A program made the translations under genes and the position numbers. Below are positions 17,525 through 27,331 of a stretch of 64,000 bases of DNA, one piece after another (the first letter of the stretch is position 1; the number at the start of each line of letters is the position of its first letter). This DNA comes from Parabacteroides hominis. Lineage in GTDB: Bacteria > Bacteroidota > Bacteroidia > Bacteroidales > Tannerellaceae. The notes beneath the pieces are model-generated. The model was not told the DNA's origin and did not search any database. It worked only from the letters and a program-made list of their open reading frames with translations. Where the stretch lies: the NCBI RefSeq assembly GCF_014287585.1, contig NZ_JACOOJ010000023.1, positions 20,436-84,435 on the forward strand. The letters run 5' to 3'.

Positions 17525-19894
17525 ATGAAGACTTTGTTACACAACTTTTCCGGTGCGTTGCGGCGGTTCAGGTTACCGACAGCCTTAAATCTGATAGGGA
17601 TGTCTGTTGCTTTTGCCGTATTCCTGATTTTGATGATGCAGGTGACGTATGAATGGGGATTCGACCGTTTCCATAAGCATGCCGATCGCTTGTACCGGCT
17701 TGAGATCACACATGGGGAGTATGGGGCGCAAGCCTGTCTGAGCCGTCCGCTGATCGAGGCGTTCACCGCTTCGTCGCCGCATATAGAGAAAGGAGCGTTC
17801 CTGAACGGGTTTGTCGATAAAGAGAATGTGACGGTCGAGCATAACGGTGAGCGTAGGCCCTTCTTGGAAATCCTATACCCCGTTTCCGCCGATTACGCAG
17901 ACGTATTCGAGTTTACCATGATAGAAGGCGAACGCCGTGCCTTGGACATCGCGGGCCAGGTATTGATCCCGCAAAGCATGGCCCGGAAATTCTTCGGCAC
18001 ATCGTCCGTATCGGGCAAGGAGATCATCGGCGAGGGCTGGACCGCCACCGTCGGTGGCGTCTATAAGGATTTTCCTGATAATTCGATCGTCAGGAATGCC
18101 ATCTACCGGAAAATCCCGGACAGTTACGGCAAAGGCGGCTGGACACAGAATAATTTCGAATGCTATATCCGCCTTGATAATCCGGCTTCCAGCAATGGAT
18201 TGATCGACAACTTCAAGCGAAACTTCCACCATGAGCAGTTGACTTGGGAGACGATGGACTTGCGGTTGACCGCCCTTCCCGATGTCTATTTCGAGACGGA
18301 TTGCAGCTTCGACACCCAGAAACAGAAAGGTAGCTATGCGTTGATGCGTTTGTTGTCGGGCATAGCCTTGTTGATCGTCGTGATCGCCGCTATCAATTTT
18401 GCCAACTTCAGCAATGCGCAGGTTCCGATGCGGGTTAGGAGCATCAACACGCAGAAGGTTTTGGGCGGCTCTGTCGGGACGATCCGCTTCTCGTTGGTTT
18501 TGGAGGCTGTCGGGATTTGCCTGTTGGCTTATCTGTTGGCTTTGTTTTATGTGTATAATCTTTCTCTGACTTCGTTTGCAGATATTGTGGTCGGCGGGCT
18601 ATCCTTGGAAGGCAGGCTTCCGTTGGTCATCGGGGCAGGGGTGTTTGTCATCCTGATCGGGGTGGGGGCGAGTTACTGGCCTGCACGATATATCACTTCG
18701 TTTCCGCCGGCCTTGGTGCTGAAAGGCAATTACGGTTTGTCCCCGAAAGGGAAAATGCTGCGTAATTGTCTGGTGTGTTTGCAATTTATTGTTTCCTTTA
18801 TCCTGATCATCGGGGCTTTGTTTGTAAACCTGCAAAACAGGCAAATGCTTCGTATGCCGCTCGGATTTGATAAGGAGCAGGTGGTCGTGGCCGATAACCT
18901 GACAAACAAATTGAAGGGGCAACCGGAACTGATCCGGCAAAAATTGGGAGGAATACCGGATATCGAGTCTGTCTCTATGGTTTCGCATCTGATCGGGGCG
19001 ACAGATAATTATACCCGTATGGGGCGTTCCCATAAAGGCGAAATGATTAACTATCTGACGATTCAAGCCGATCCTTCGATCTTGGAGGTGCTGGGCGTCA
19101 AACCGACTGCCGGACGCAACTTCCAGCCGGAAGACGACCTCGGTGACGGTGTCTATATCTTCAACGAGATGGCACGTAAGGAATATGGCTTCGAGCCGGG
19201 CGACCTTCTCTCCTTGGATAAGACTTACGACTGGGGTGAAACCCACATACGCGAGAAGATAGCCGGCTTTATGCCGGACTTGAAGTACAACTCTTTCAAA
19301 AGCATCACGGAGCCGTTTGCCTTCTATGTCGGCAAGAATCAAATAGTCGGTTCACTTTCTCAATTGATGGTTCGTACCCGTGCCGGCGCCGACTACGCGA
19401 ACCTGAAAACAGCACTTGCCGCATCCCTCCGCGAGATAGACCCCGATTACCTGCCAAGCCTAAGCCTTTTCGACGAGATGCAAGACTATCTCTACGAAAA
19501 GGAACTCCGTGCCGGCCGGCAGATCACCTTTTTCAGCCTGGTGACGGTTTTGATCTCCCTGATCGGCGTGTTCGGAGTCGTGATGCTCGAAAGCGAATAT
19601 AGACGGAAAGAAGTAGGTGTCCGGAAGGTTTTCGGTGCAACGGTCGGCGAATTGTTGCGTCTTTTTAATAAGGCGTATTTGCAAATCACGACGGCTTGTT
19701 TCGTTGTGGCTGTTCCGGTCGCTTATTATACAATAATCCGTTGGCAGGAAAGTTTTATATATAAGGTGAATCTTTCGTGGTGGATTTTTTTGCTGGCGTT
19801 TGTGTCGGTAACGGCCATAACGCTGTTGACTGTTTCGGTTCAGAGCTGGCGTGTAGCGAATGCGAATCCGGTCGACAGTCTTAAAAGTGAATAA
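17525..19894 (+). CDS. MacB/FtsX-type ABC transporter permease 1
   Basis: The 789-residue protein is built as two MacB-PCD/FtsX units: membrane helix at about 18-42, a periplasmic core (45-270), a group of helices (about 275-445, with INTQKVLGG and SFPPALVLKGNYGLSP), a second periplasmic core (450-670), and three C-terminal helices (about 675-780, with ESEYRRKEVGVRKVFGA). In this superfamily the ATPase drives a mechanical pump that moves or releases envelope substrates rather than carrying them through the membrane. It heads a run of three paralogous permeases and one ATPase. The substrate is unknown. No membrane-fusion protein or TolC partner is in the cluster. Confidence 0.88.
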   Translation: MKTLLHNFSGALRRFRLPTALNLIGMSVAFAVFLILMMQVTYEWGFDRFHKHADRLYRLEITHGEYGAQACLSRPLIEAFTASSPHIEKGAFLNGFVDKENVTVEHNGERRPFLEILYPVSADYADVFEFTMIEGERRALDIAGQVLIPQSMARKFFGTSSVSGKEIIGEGWTATVGGVYKDFPDNSIVRNAIYRKIPDSYGKGGWTQNNFECYIRLDNPASSNGLIDNFKRNFHHEQLTWETMDLRLTALPDVYFETDCSFDTQKQKGSYALMRLLSGIALLIVVIAAINFANFSNAQVPMRVRSINTQKVLGGSVGTIRFSLVLEAVGICLLAYLLALFYVYNLSLTSFADIVVGGLSLEGRLPLVIGAGVFVILIGVGASYWPARYITSFPPALVLKGNYGLSPKGKMLRNCLVCLQFIVSFILIIGALFVNLQNRQMLRMPLGFDKEQVVVADNLTNKLKGQPELIRQKLGGIPDIESVSMVSHLIGATDNYTRMGRSHKGEMINYLTIQADPSILEVLGVKPTAGRNFQPEDDLGDGVYIFNEMARKEYGFEPGDLLSLDKTYDWGETHIREKIAGFMPDLKYNSFKSITEPFAFYVGKNQIVGSLSQLMVRTRAGADYANLKTALAASLREIDPDYLPSLSLFDEMQDYLYEKELRAGRQITFFSLVTVLISLIGVFGVVMLESEYRRKEVGVRKVFGATVGELLRLFNKAYLQITTACFVVAVPVAYYTIIRWQESFIYKVNLSWWIFLLAFVSVTAITLLTVSVQSWRVANANPVDSLKSE

Positions 19895-19909
19895 AATAAA
19901 TAAGTAGGT

Positions 19910-22285
19910 ATGAAAACGATTTTACGAAATTTCATTAGTGTGCTCCGTCGGTTTAAGACGGCTTCTGTTTTGAATGTGTTGGGGTTGAGCATTGCTTTTG
20001 TGGCTTTTATGCTCATTATGATGCAGGTGAATTATGATTATACGTTCGATTGCAGCCATCGGAATGCAGATGCTATCTTCCGGGTGGATATCGTGCATGG
20101 AAGTAAGGGATCACAAGCTATTATCTGCCGTCCGTTTGCACGGGCGTTTACCGAATCGTCTCCCCATATAAAAGGCGGATGTCTTTTGAGCGCCTGGGTG
20201 GGTAGCCCTTTCTTCTATGTCGAGCAAAACGGGCAGCGGACGGGGTATCGGGAAAATGCCTGGGAGGTGACTCCCGGACTTTTGGACGTAATCCATTTCG
20301 ATATGCTTGAAGGAACCGCCCAGGCTTTGGATGAACCGGGTAGCGTGATTCTTCCGGAAAGTATGGCGAAGAAGATTTTCGGGAATGAATCGGCTGTCGG
20401 CAAACAACTTATTGTTCCCGACACTGAGATGAATGCACAAATCGTAAAAGGTGTATATAAGGATTTTCCACGTAATTCGGTTTTACAAAACGTGATGTAC
20501 GCGGCTATGAATCCGAAGGAAAACTATGATAACTGGGGGAACTGGAATTATTTTTTCTTTGTCCGTCTCGACGATCCGGTCAATAAGGAGAATGTCCTGG
20601 ATAATTTCAGGAATAATTTTAATGCGAAAGAAGTCTTTGGCAATGAGTTCGAATGGGGAGAAGAGAATAGCTTTGATCTTCGTCTGACCTCTTTGCCGGA
20701 TGTCCATTTCCTGAATAACGTGGATTTCGATTCGATGCCGAAAGCGAGCCGCCAGACGTTGCTTGTGCTTTTCTCCATCGCTTTTGTTATCATTATTATC
20801 GCCGGTATCAATTTTACCAATTTCAGCACGGCGTTGACCCCTATGCGTATTAAGAGTATCAATACGCAGAAGGTATTGGGCAGTTCCGACCGCATGTTGC
20901 GTGGGAGCTTGTTGGCAGAGGCGATTTGCGTCAGTATGTTTGCTTATCTGCTTTCTCTTCTTTTCTTATACATAGTACCGAAAACTCCGGTGGCCTCGCT
21001 GGTGGATGCCGATATGTCGTTCGGGGCACAGCCGATGATCATAGCCGGTACGGCGGTGATCGCGGCGATCGTGGGCGTATTGGCCGGTCTTTATCCTTCC
21101 TATTATGTCACCTCTTTCCCGCCGGCATTGGTGTTGAAAGGAAGTTTCGGCCTCTCGCTTGCCGGACGCCGGATGAGGAGTTTGCTGGTCGGTATTCAGT
21201 TTGTGGCTTCTTTCATCCTGATTATCGGTTCTTTGTTTATGTATCTGCAAAATTATTATATGCAAAATGCGCCGTTGGGCTACGACAAGGAGGAGATGAT
21301 CATCGTGCACCTGAATGGTAATATCAATAAGAACCGGGATGCTTTCACGAATCAGTTGAAATCGTTCTCTGGTGTGGAGGACGTGACTTACTCCCAGTTT
21401 CTGCTTTCAAGTCAGGACCAGTATATGGGATGGGGGCGTGACTATAATGGAAATAAAATAAACTTCCAGTGTCTTCCTGTTTCTTCTTCTTTCCTGAAGG
21501 TGATGGGCATAGAGGTCAAAGAAGGCCGCGATTTCCGTCCGGAAGACGATCAGAAGGAGACAGGCTGCTATATATTCAACGAAAAGGCGAAGGCTCAGTA
21601 CGACTTGAAGTTGAATGACAATATCAACGGTTCCGAGATCATCGGTTTTATCCCGGATATCAAGTTCGCCTCTTTCCGCCAGGAGGTTACTCCGATGGCG
21701 TTCTATCTATGGGGCAAATACCAGTGGGGGCAGGAAGACCACTATTATAATGCCGCCTATGTGAAGTTTAAGACCGGAAGCGATCTCCGCGCCGGGATGG
21801 AACATGTGCGCGAGTCGCTTGAGAAGTTCGATTCGGAGTATCCTTTCGTGGTCCGCTTTTATGATGAAGTTTTGCAGCATACCTACGAAAAGGAATTGAA
21901 GATCGGTTCTTTGATCACTTTGTTCAGTCTTGTCGCTATCTTCATCTCGATTGTGGGCGTGTTCGGCCTTGTCGTGTTCGAGAGCGAATACAAGCGGAAG
22001 GAGATCGCCGTGCGCAAGGTGTTGGGATCGACGACGGGAGAGATCTTGTATATGTTCAACGTGAGCTATTTCTGGATTTTGCTGATATGCTTTGTTCTCG
22101 GCGCTCCGGTCGCCTGGTACGGCGTCCATCGTTGGTTGGAGAACTTCGCTTACCGTACGCCGATGCATTGGTGGGTGTTGCCGCTGGCTTTCCTCATCGT
22201 AGGTGTGATCACGGCTATAACGGTGACATACCAGAACTGGCATGTCGCTAACGAGAATCCGGTAAAAAACATAAAATCAGAGTAA
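19910..22285 (+). CDS. MacB/FtsX-type ABC transporter permease 2
   Basis: The 791-residue protein is a paralogue of permease 1 and follows it after 15 bases. It has the same layout: first helix at about 18-42, periplasmic core, helices with INFTNFSTALTPMRIKSINTQ (about 303-323) and SFPPALVLKGSFGLSLAG, a second core, and a C-terminal helix group with ESEYKRKEIAVRKVLGS. The conserved MKTILRNFIS...RRF start shows the three permeases arose by tandem duplication. It probably forms heteromeric permease complexes with its neighbours, which is inference from the 3:1 permease-to-ATPase gene ratio. Confidence 0.88.
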   Translation: MKTILRNFISVLRRFKTASVLNVLGLSIAFVAFMLIMMQVNYDYTFDCSHRNADAIFRVDIVHGSKGSQAIICRPFARAFTESSPHIKGGCLLSAWVGSPFFYVEQNGQRTGYRENAWEVTPGLLDVIHFDMLEGTAQALDEPGSVILPESMAKKIFGNESAVGKQLIVPDTEMNAQIVKGVYKDFPRNSVLQNVMYAAMNPKENYDNWGNWNYFFFVRLDDPVNKENVLDNFRNNFNAKEVFGNEFEWGEENSFDLRLTSLPDVHFLNNVDFDSMPKASRQTLLVLFSIAFVIIIIAGINFTNFSTALTPMRIKSINTQKVLGSSDRMLRGSLLAEAICVSMFAYLLSLLFLYIVPKTPVASLVDADMSFGAQPMIIAGTAVIAAIVGVLAGLYPSYYVTSFPPALVLKGSFGLSLAGRRMRSLLVGIQFVASFILIIGSLFMYLQNYYMQNAPLGYDKEEMIIVHLNGNINKNRDAFTNQLKSFSGVEDVTYSQFLLSSQDQYMGWGRDYNGNKINFQCLPVSSSFLKVMGIEVKEGRDFRPEDDQKETGCYIFNEKAKAQYDLKLNDNINGSEIIGFIPDIKFASFRQEVTPMAFYLWGKYQWGQEDHYYNAAYVKFKTGSDLRAGMEHVRESLEKFDSEYPFVVRFYDEVLQHTYEKELKIGSLITLFSLVAIFISIVGVFGLVVFESEYKRKEIAVRKVLGSTTGEILYMFNVSYFWILLICFVLGAPVAWYGVHRWLENFAYRTPMHWWVLPLAFLIVGVITAITVTYQNWHVANENPVKNIKSE

Positions 22286-22338
22286 TTAAAGAATTAAGAG
22301 GCAAGAATTAAAACATAAAATCATAAATCAAAAAAGTC

Positions 22339-23019
22339 ATGATAAAAATCGAAGGTTTAAGTAAGTTTTTCCGCACGGAAGAGGTGGAGACGATTGCATT
22401 GAATAATGTTTCCCTGGAAGTGAAAGATGGCGAGTTTGTCGCTATCATGGGGCCTTCCGGCTGTGGCAAGTCTACATTGCTGAATATATTAGGGCTGCTG
22501 GACAATCCGACATCGGGCGATTATTACTTGGCAGACAAGGAAGTCGGGCATCTCAAGGAGAAGGAACGTACACAGGTCCGCAAAGGCAACATCGGTTTCG
22601 TGTTCCAGAGTTTCAACCTGATCGACGAACTGAACGTGTTCGAGAACGTGGAACTCCCGCTTACCTACCTGAAGGTGAAAGCCGCCGAGCGTAAGCAGAT
22701 GGTGAACGATATCCTGAAACGCATGAACATCAGCCATCGCGCGGGCCACTTCCCGCAGCAACTCTCCGGAGGTCAGCAGCAACGTGTAGCCATCGCCCGT
22801 GCCGTGGTCTCCAACCCCAAGATCATCCTCGCCGATGAGCCGACCGGTAACCTGGACTCCAAGAACGGTGCGGAAGTGATGCAACTCCTGACCGAGTTGA
22901 ACCGTGAGGGGACGACAATCGTCATGGTGACCCACTCCAAGCACGATGCCAGTTTTGCCCACCGGATCATCAACCTGTTCGATGGTAGCATCGTCTCGTC
23001 GGTGAACGAGTTTATCTGA
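22339..23019 (+). CDS. ABC transporter ATP-binding protein (MacB/LolD type)
   Basis: The 226-residue ATPase shows all motifs: Walker A GPSGCGKST (38-46), Q-loop FVFQSFNL (87-94), signature LSGGQQQR (142-149), Walker B IILADEP (162-168) and the H-loop MVTHSKHD near 195-202. It is of the lipoprotein-release/macrolide-export subclass that pairs with FtsX-like permeases. It lies between permeases 2 and 3 and presumably powers all of them. The 53-base gap before it holds no terminator. Confidence 0.94.
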   Translation: MIKIEGLSKFFRTEEVETIALNNVSLEVKDGEFVAIMGPSGCGKSTLLNILGLLDNPTSGDYYLADKEVGHLKEKERTQVRKGNIGFVFQSFNLIDELNVFENVELPLTYLKVKAAERKQMVNDILKRMNISHRAGHFPQQLSGGQQQRVAIARAVVSNPKIILADEPTGNLDSKNGAEVMQLLTELNREGTTIVMVTHSKHDASFAHRIINLFDGSIVSSVNEFI

Positions 23020-23071
23020 ATAGCGGTTCCTGTAAAATAGGGTTGCCATTGAGGACCATCTAATAAAACTA

Positions 23072-25462
23072 ATGGAGATGAAAACGATTCTAAGAAATTT
23101 CCTAAGCGCGTTGAGAAGGTTTAGGCTGGCTACGACCTTAAACGTAGTCGGATTGTCGGTCTCTTTTGCGGCTTTTATCATAATCATGATGCAGGTTCGC
23201 TACGAGCGTACGTTCGACAGTTGCCATCCGAACATTTCGCGTATTTACCGCGTCGAGGTGGATGTGAAGGACTATAAAGGACTGATCATCCATAGCCGCC
23301 CGTTTATTGATGCGGTGATTGCATCGTCGCCTCTGATCGAGCGTGCGACTTTGTATTGCCCTTATACCGGCGACTACTATTTTACGATTATGCAGGGGCA
23401 GGACAAAGTGGGTTTTAAAGAGTCTTTCATTACCTGTTATCCTGAAATCACGGACATGTTCCGTTTCGAGATGCTGGAAGGGAGAGCCGATTGCCTCAAA
23501 GATGGCGAGAATGTGCTGATCCCGGAAAGCATGGCACGTAAGTTTTTCGGCCATGACCCGGCGGTCGGGAAGCGGCTGAATATGGAGGAAAGCATGTGGG
23601 GTAAGAAAGCTAATGGTTTCCTGGTCGTAGGAGGCGTGTATAAAGATTTTCCCGGCAATACGCAACTGAATAACATCATTTATACGGCTCTGAACGATGA
23701 CAAGACGAAGGATAGCTGGATCAGCCGGAATTACTATTGCTATGTCATGCTGGCCCCGGACGCTTCTCCCGCGACAGTGGCCGAAAATTTCAGCCGCACG
23801 TTCGATTTCAGCAAGAGCCATGAGGGGGACGAAGATGTGCAAATATCGCTCCGTCCATTCGAAGATATCTATTACCTCAACGAGTCTCAGGATGGCAACC
23901 TGGTCAAGAGCGGCAACCCGGAGACAACCCGGCTGCTGGTGGTGATCGCCTTTCTGATCATTGTCGTGGCAGCTATCAATTTTACAAACTTCAGCACTGC
24001 GTTGACACCTTTGCGGATCAAGAGCATCAATACGCAGAAAGTGTTGGGAAGCCCGGATGCGGTTTTACGCCTGTCGCTCCTGGTGGAGGCGATGGGGATC
24101 GCTTTTCTTTCATTCCTGTTGTCCCTGTTCCTGATTTATCTGCTGAACCGTCCCGAAATACTCGCTTTTGTGAAGGCGGATCTGACGTTGGCCAATAATG
24201 TGGAGTTGCTGGTGTCGGTCGGCGCGTTGTCATTGGTAGTGGGATTGATTGCAGGTTTATATCCGGCATATTATATCACTTCGTTCCCGCCTGCATTGGT
24301 TTTGAAAGGATCGTTCGGGCTGTCGCCTGCCGGACGCAAGCTGCGTACGGTATTGATGGGGTTCCAGTTTGTGGTGTCGATCGTCTTGATTATCGGGGCT
24401 TTCTTTATCTACCTGCAAAACCGGTATATGCAGCATTTCCCGCTTGGGTTTGACAAAGACCGTATTGCCGTCGTGGAGTTGAACGGGAAGATGGAGGGTG
24501 AGAGCAAGGGTCTGTATGTCAATAAGCTGAAAGAATATCCGGGGATAGAGGACGTCGCCTTTTCCCAGCAGAAGTTAGGCGCTCAGGATCGTTATATGAC
24601 GTGGGGAGGAAGCTATAAGGATCAAGGCGTACAGCTCGACGCTCTGCCTGTGTCGTGGAATTTTATAGATGTGATGGGGATGCAACGCACGGACGGACGG
24701 CAATTGACGGAAAGCGATGAAAAGGGGGAGAAAATGACGTTTATCGTTTTCGACTCCATGCGTAAGCGGTACGATATGAAAGATGGAGATTCCTTTATCA
24801 TTCCCTGGCTGGGTGAGGACTATCCCATCGAGATCGCCGGTTCGGTGAAGGATACGCATTTCTCTTCGCTTCGGGGCAACCTGGAAGGCGGCGTGCTGAT
24901 CATTAATTATTGGGGGTCGCTGCCGGTCTCTTATATACGCATCAAAGCCGGGGCCGACCTGGCGGAAGCGGTCAGCCATATCCGTAAAACAGTGGCGGAG
25001 ATCGATCCGGCTTATCCGGTGGATGTGCAGTTTTACGATACCATACTCGACAGCCTTTACCGGCAGGAAGAGAACCTGAGCATGATGGTATTCCTGTTCA
25101 GCCTGCTGGCGATCATCATTTCGCTGGTAGGTGTGTTCGGCCTGGTTGTGTTCGAGTCGCAGTACCGGAAGAAAGAGATCGGTATCCGTAAGGTGCACGG
25201 TTCGACTGTCGGCGGCATATTGGAGATGTTGAGCAAACGCTATGTCGCCATAGTCTTGATCTGTTTCGTTCTGGCTGCTCCGCTTGCCTGGTACGGCGTG
25301 ACAAAGTGGTTGGAGGGTTTTGCCTATAAGACGCCCCTCTATCTGTGGGTGTTTGTAGCCGCTCTGTTTGTCGTGATGGTCATAACACTGGCAACCGTCA
25401 TTTTCCAAAGTTGGAAAGCTGCTACAGCTAATCCGGTCGAAAGCATTAAGAACGATAACTGA
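23072..25462 (+). CDS. MacB/FtsX-type ABC transporter permease 3
   Basis: The 796-residue protein is the third tandem paralogue, with the same two-unit organisation: helix 18-42, core, INFTNFSTALTPLRIKSINTQKVLG (about 308-332, closest to permease 2), SFPPALVLKGSFGLSPAGRK, a second core, and a final ESQYRKKEIGIRKVHGS helix group. The ORF opens METKMK-like (MEMKTILRNF), where the second Met (23078) aligns with the starts of the two other permeases. It ends the operon, and a hairpin with a T-run follows at 25564-25605. Confidence 0.88.
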   Translation: MEMKTILRNFLSALRRFRLATTLNVVGLSVSFAAFIIIMMQVRYERTFDSCHPNISRIYRVEVDVKDYKGLIIHSRPFIDAVIASSPLIERATLYCPYTGDYYFTIMQGQDKVGFKESFITCYPEITDMFRFEMLEGRADCLKDGENVLIPESMARKFFGHDPAVGKRLNMEESMWGKKANGFLVVGGVYKDFPGNTQLNNIIYTALNDDKTKDSWISRNYYCYVMLAPDASPATVAENFSRTFDFSKSHEGDEDVQISLRPFEDIYYLNESQDGNLVKSGNPETTRLLVVIAFLIIVVAAINFTNFSTALTPLRIKSINTQKVLGSPDAVLRLSLLVEAMGIAFLSFLLSLFLIYLLNRPEILAFVKADLTLANNVELLVSVGALSLVVGLIAGLYPAYYITSFPPALVLKGSFGLSPAGRKLRTVLMGFQFVVSIVLIIGAFFIYLQNRYMQHFPLGFDKDRIAVVELNGKMEGESKGLYVNKLKEYPGIEDVAFSQQKLGAQDRYMTWGGSYKDQGVQLDALPVSWNFIDVMGMQRTDGRQLTESDEKGEKMTFIVFDSMRKRYDMKDGDSFIIPWLGEDYPIEIAGSVKDTHFSSLRGNLEGGVLIINYWGSLPVSYIRIKAGADLAEAVSHIRKTVAEIDPAYPVDVQFYDTILDSLYRQEENLSMMVFLFSLLAIIISLVGVFGLVVFESQYRKKEIGIRKVHGSTVGGILEMLSKRYVAIVLICFVLAAPLAWYGVTKWLEGFAYKTPLYLWVFVAALFVVMVITLATVIFQSWKAATANPVESIKNDN

Positions 25463-25563
25463 AATATTTAGGTGTGGTTATCCTGTTTTTAACAGGGCAA
25501 TCGCACCTGAATATATCCTTGTATGTCTGTGAAGTTGTTCCTATAGATGCCTGTCGCTTCCCG

Positions 25564-25605
25564 AAAAGGTCGGCATCGGTTGCCGGATAGATGCCTACCT
25601 TTTTG
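25564..25605 (+). terminator. Intrinsic terminator after the permease operon
   Basis: AAAAGGTCGGCATC (25564-25577) pairs with GATGCCTACCTTTT (25590-25603), 13 of 14 positions, around a 12-base loop, and ends in a T-run. It lies about 100 bases past the last permease stop. A second, smaller stem (AGGCTAAA/TTTAGCCT) follows around 25633-25658. Confidence 0.65.
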
Positions 25606-25718
25606 CTGCTACCCTATAGGCTTTTCCCGGACAGGCTAAAGGCTGTATTTTTTAGCCTATAACCTATATTTTACGGGACAGGAACCAATCCGATCCCTTA
25701 TATGACAAAAACAGAAAA

Positions 25719-25891
25719 CAGGGTTCACGGGCTGGTAAAAGGCTAATGGCCAGCGATTTGTTGTGAAGGCTGTGAAACCGGTTTACGATCATCCAATCCT
25801 ATCGATCAATCCCGCCTTTTTTTAATCTTGCATTCACAGGGTTCACAGCAACATGCTGATCTACAGAGTCCTCCGGACAGTGTGAACCCTG
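25719..25891. repeat. Three copies of CAGGGTTCAC in an intergenic stretch
   Basis: CAGGGTTCAC occurs at 25719-25728 and 25837-25846, and inverted (GTGAACCCTG) at 25882-25891. The stretch 25463-25947 holds no gene. Beyond these copies and the terminator I see nothing in it. Confidence 0.5.
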
Positions 25892-25947
25892 ATTAAATAA
25901 AATAGCCAGAGGGTATTTAGAGGATAATCTAAGAATATTTGAACCTG

Positions 25948-26231
25948 TAAATGATGATTTATGGGTGAGCAAACAGACAAGGCAGCGTCTTGTGCCGCAG
26001 GCTCTCTTTTGCCGTCTGCTTCAGCAGACGGATAGATGATTGTTCCGGCTTTGCCGGTTCCTCTGTGGGGTTTACCCCCTTTTAATACAATAGATGAAAG
26101 GGACTGAAGTCCACAAAGGAAGAGGCTTTGCCTCTAAATCTTTTAAACCGTCTGCTGAAGCAGACGGCAAAAGAGAGCCTGCGGCATAAGGCGCAGCTTT
26201 GTCTGTTAGCTCACTGATAAATCATTATTTA
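25948..26231. repeat. Composite palindromic repeat, copy 3 (core 26006-26174)
   Basis: The core has CCGTCTGCTTCAGCAGACGG at 26012-26031 and its inverse at 26148-26167, with the same inner palindromes as the other copies. Its flanks differ from the long flanks of copies 1 and 2. They form terminal inverted repeats of about 60 bases: the left end (from TAAATGATGATTTATGGG) and the inverse of the right end (ending ...ATAAATCATTATTTA at 26231) agree through the AACAGACAA and GCCGCAGGC-like segments. The whole 284-base unit is one large inverted repeat in the gap between the permease operon and the sugar isomerase gene. Confidence 0.85.
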
Positions 26232-26335
26232 TGTTTCAAATCTGCCAAGAAGTGAACCATTTATGCAATGGAATATTTTGGTGAGGTTGCCATCGTTTTT
26301 TAGATGAAAATAAAATAACTTTCAGAATAAAATCA

Positions 26336-26343
26336 TACCTTTG
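26336..26343 (+). promoter_or_regulatory. -7 box of the sugar isomerase-like gene
   Basis: TACCTTTG matches the TAnnTTTG consensus and lies 24 bases before the ATG at 26367. No clear -33 TTTG is seen at the expected distance. Confidence 0.45.
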
Positions 26344-26366
26344 GAGCAATCTAAATTTAATAGACC

Positions 26367-27308
26367 ATGATCAATAGAAGAAACTTTTTGAGAAATGCGT
26401 CCCTGTTTACGTTGGGTGGCCTGATGGCCGGTAAAGTAGGGAATGCCGTTGCAGCGCAGCCTGCGACATCTGCCGCTTCCGAAGCGATGGCAGCTAAGAA
26501 TATCGGTTTGCAAATCTATTCTTTAGGCGACGAGCTATACAAGGATGTTCCGGGAGGAATGAAGAAATTGAAAAAGATGGGTTATCAGACCATTGAACTT
26601 GCCGGTTATGGTAAAGGTAAGATCCGTGATATCGAATTGATGGACTTTAAGAAGATGGCGGATGATGCCGGTATTAAGATCCTGAGTTCGCATGTAAATC
26701 CTCCTGTCCGCGAATATACGAAAGACAATCTGAATACAATAAAGGAATTCTGGAAAAAGACGGCTGACGACCATGCCAAGTTAGGTGTGAAATATCTGGT
26801 CCAGCCCGGTCAGCCCAGTACCCGGAATGTGGAAGAAACGAAATATGTCTGTGAAGTCTTCAATGAAGCAGGAAAGATCGTGAAAGCAGCCGGTATTCCG
26901 TTCGGTTACCATAACCACGATATGGAGTTTGCGAAAGTGGTTCCCGGCGGTACGGAAATGAAGTTCGGACGCCATAACAAAGGCGAAAAGGTGTATGACA
27001 TCTTCCTGGCAAATACCGATCCGTCATTGGTATTCTTTGAGATGGACGTTTACTGGGCGGTTATGGGCCAGCAAGACCCGGTCGAGTATATCAAAAAATA
27101 TGCAGACCGTATCAAAGTGCTCCACATCAAGGACCGCTACGTCTTAGGAGATTCCGGCATGATGAATTTCGAACAGATCTTCAAGCATTTTTATGCGAAC
27201 GGTTATAAAGACTTTTTCGTTGAAATGGAAGGAACCGATAGCGGCAAGCAGTTCGAAGGCGTGAAAAAAAGTGCCGGTTACCTGCTGAAATCTTCATTTG
27301 TAAAGTAA
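26367..27308 (+). CDS. Sugar phosphate isomerase/epimerase-like TIM-barrel protein, Tat-exported
   Basis: The 313-residue protein opens with a twin-arginine-type signal (RRNFLRNASLFTLGGLMAG, ending at an AxA-like site near residue 30), then an AP endonuclease 2/xylose isomerase-like barrel (about 45-305). Barrel elements include LQIYSLGDEL, GYQTIELAGYG, the ILSSHVNPP strand, GYHNHDMEF with putative metal-binding His, FFEMDVYWAV and KVLHIKDRY. Many Bacteroidetes carry such exported barrels among sugar-processing genes, but the reaction is not known. It stands alone here. A hairpin separates it from the convergent HIT gene. Confidence 0.85.
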   Translation: MINRRNFLRNASLFTLGGLMAGKVGNAVAAQPATSAASEAMAAKNIGLQIYSLGDELYKDVPGGMKKLKKMGYQTIELAGYGKGKIRDIELMDFKKMADDAGIKILSSHVNPPVREYTKDNLNTIKEFWKKTADDHAKLGVKYLVQPGQPSTRNVEETKYVCEVFNEAGKIVKAAGIPFGYHNHDMEFAKVVPGGTEMKFGRHNKGEKVYDIFLANTDPSLVFFEMDVYWAVMGQQDPVEYIKKYADRIKVLHIKDRYVLGDSGMMNFEQIFKHFYANGYKDFFVEMEGTDSGKQFEGVKKSAGYLLKSSFVK

Positions 27309-27331
27309 GTAGACGCAGAAGCATTAATAGA

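Noticed and set aside
24575..25408. 277-codon minus-strand frame opposite permease 3
   Set aside because: Shadow of a strongly supported coding region; similar shadows occur opposite permeases 1 and 2 at matching places, as expected from paralogy.
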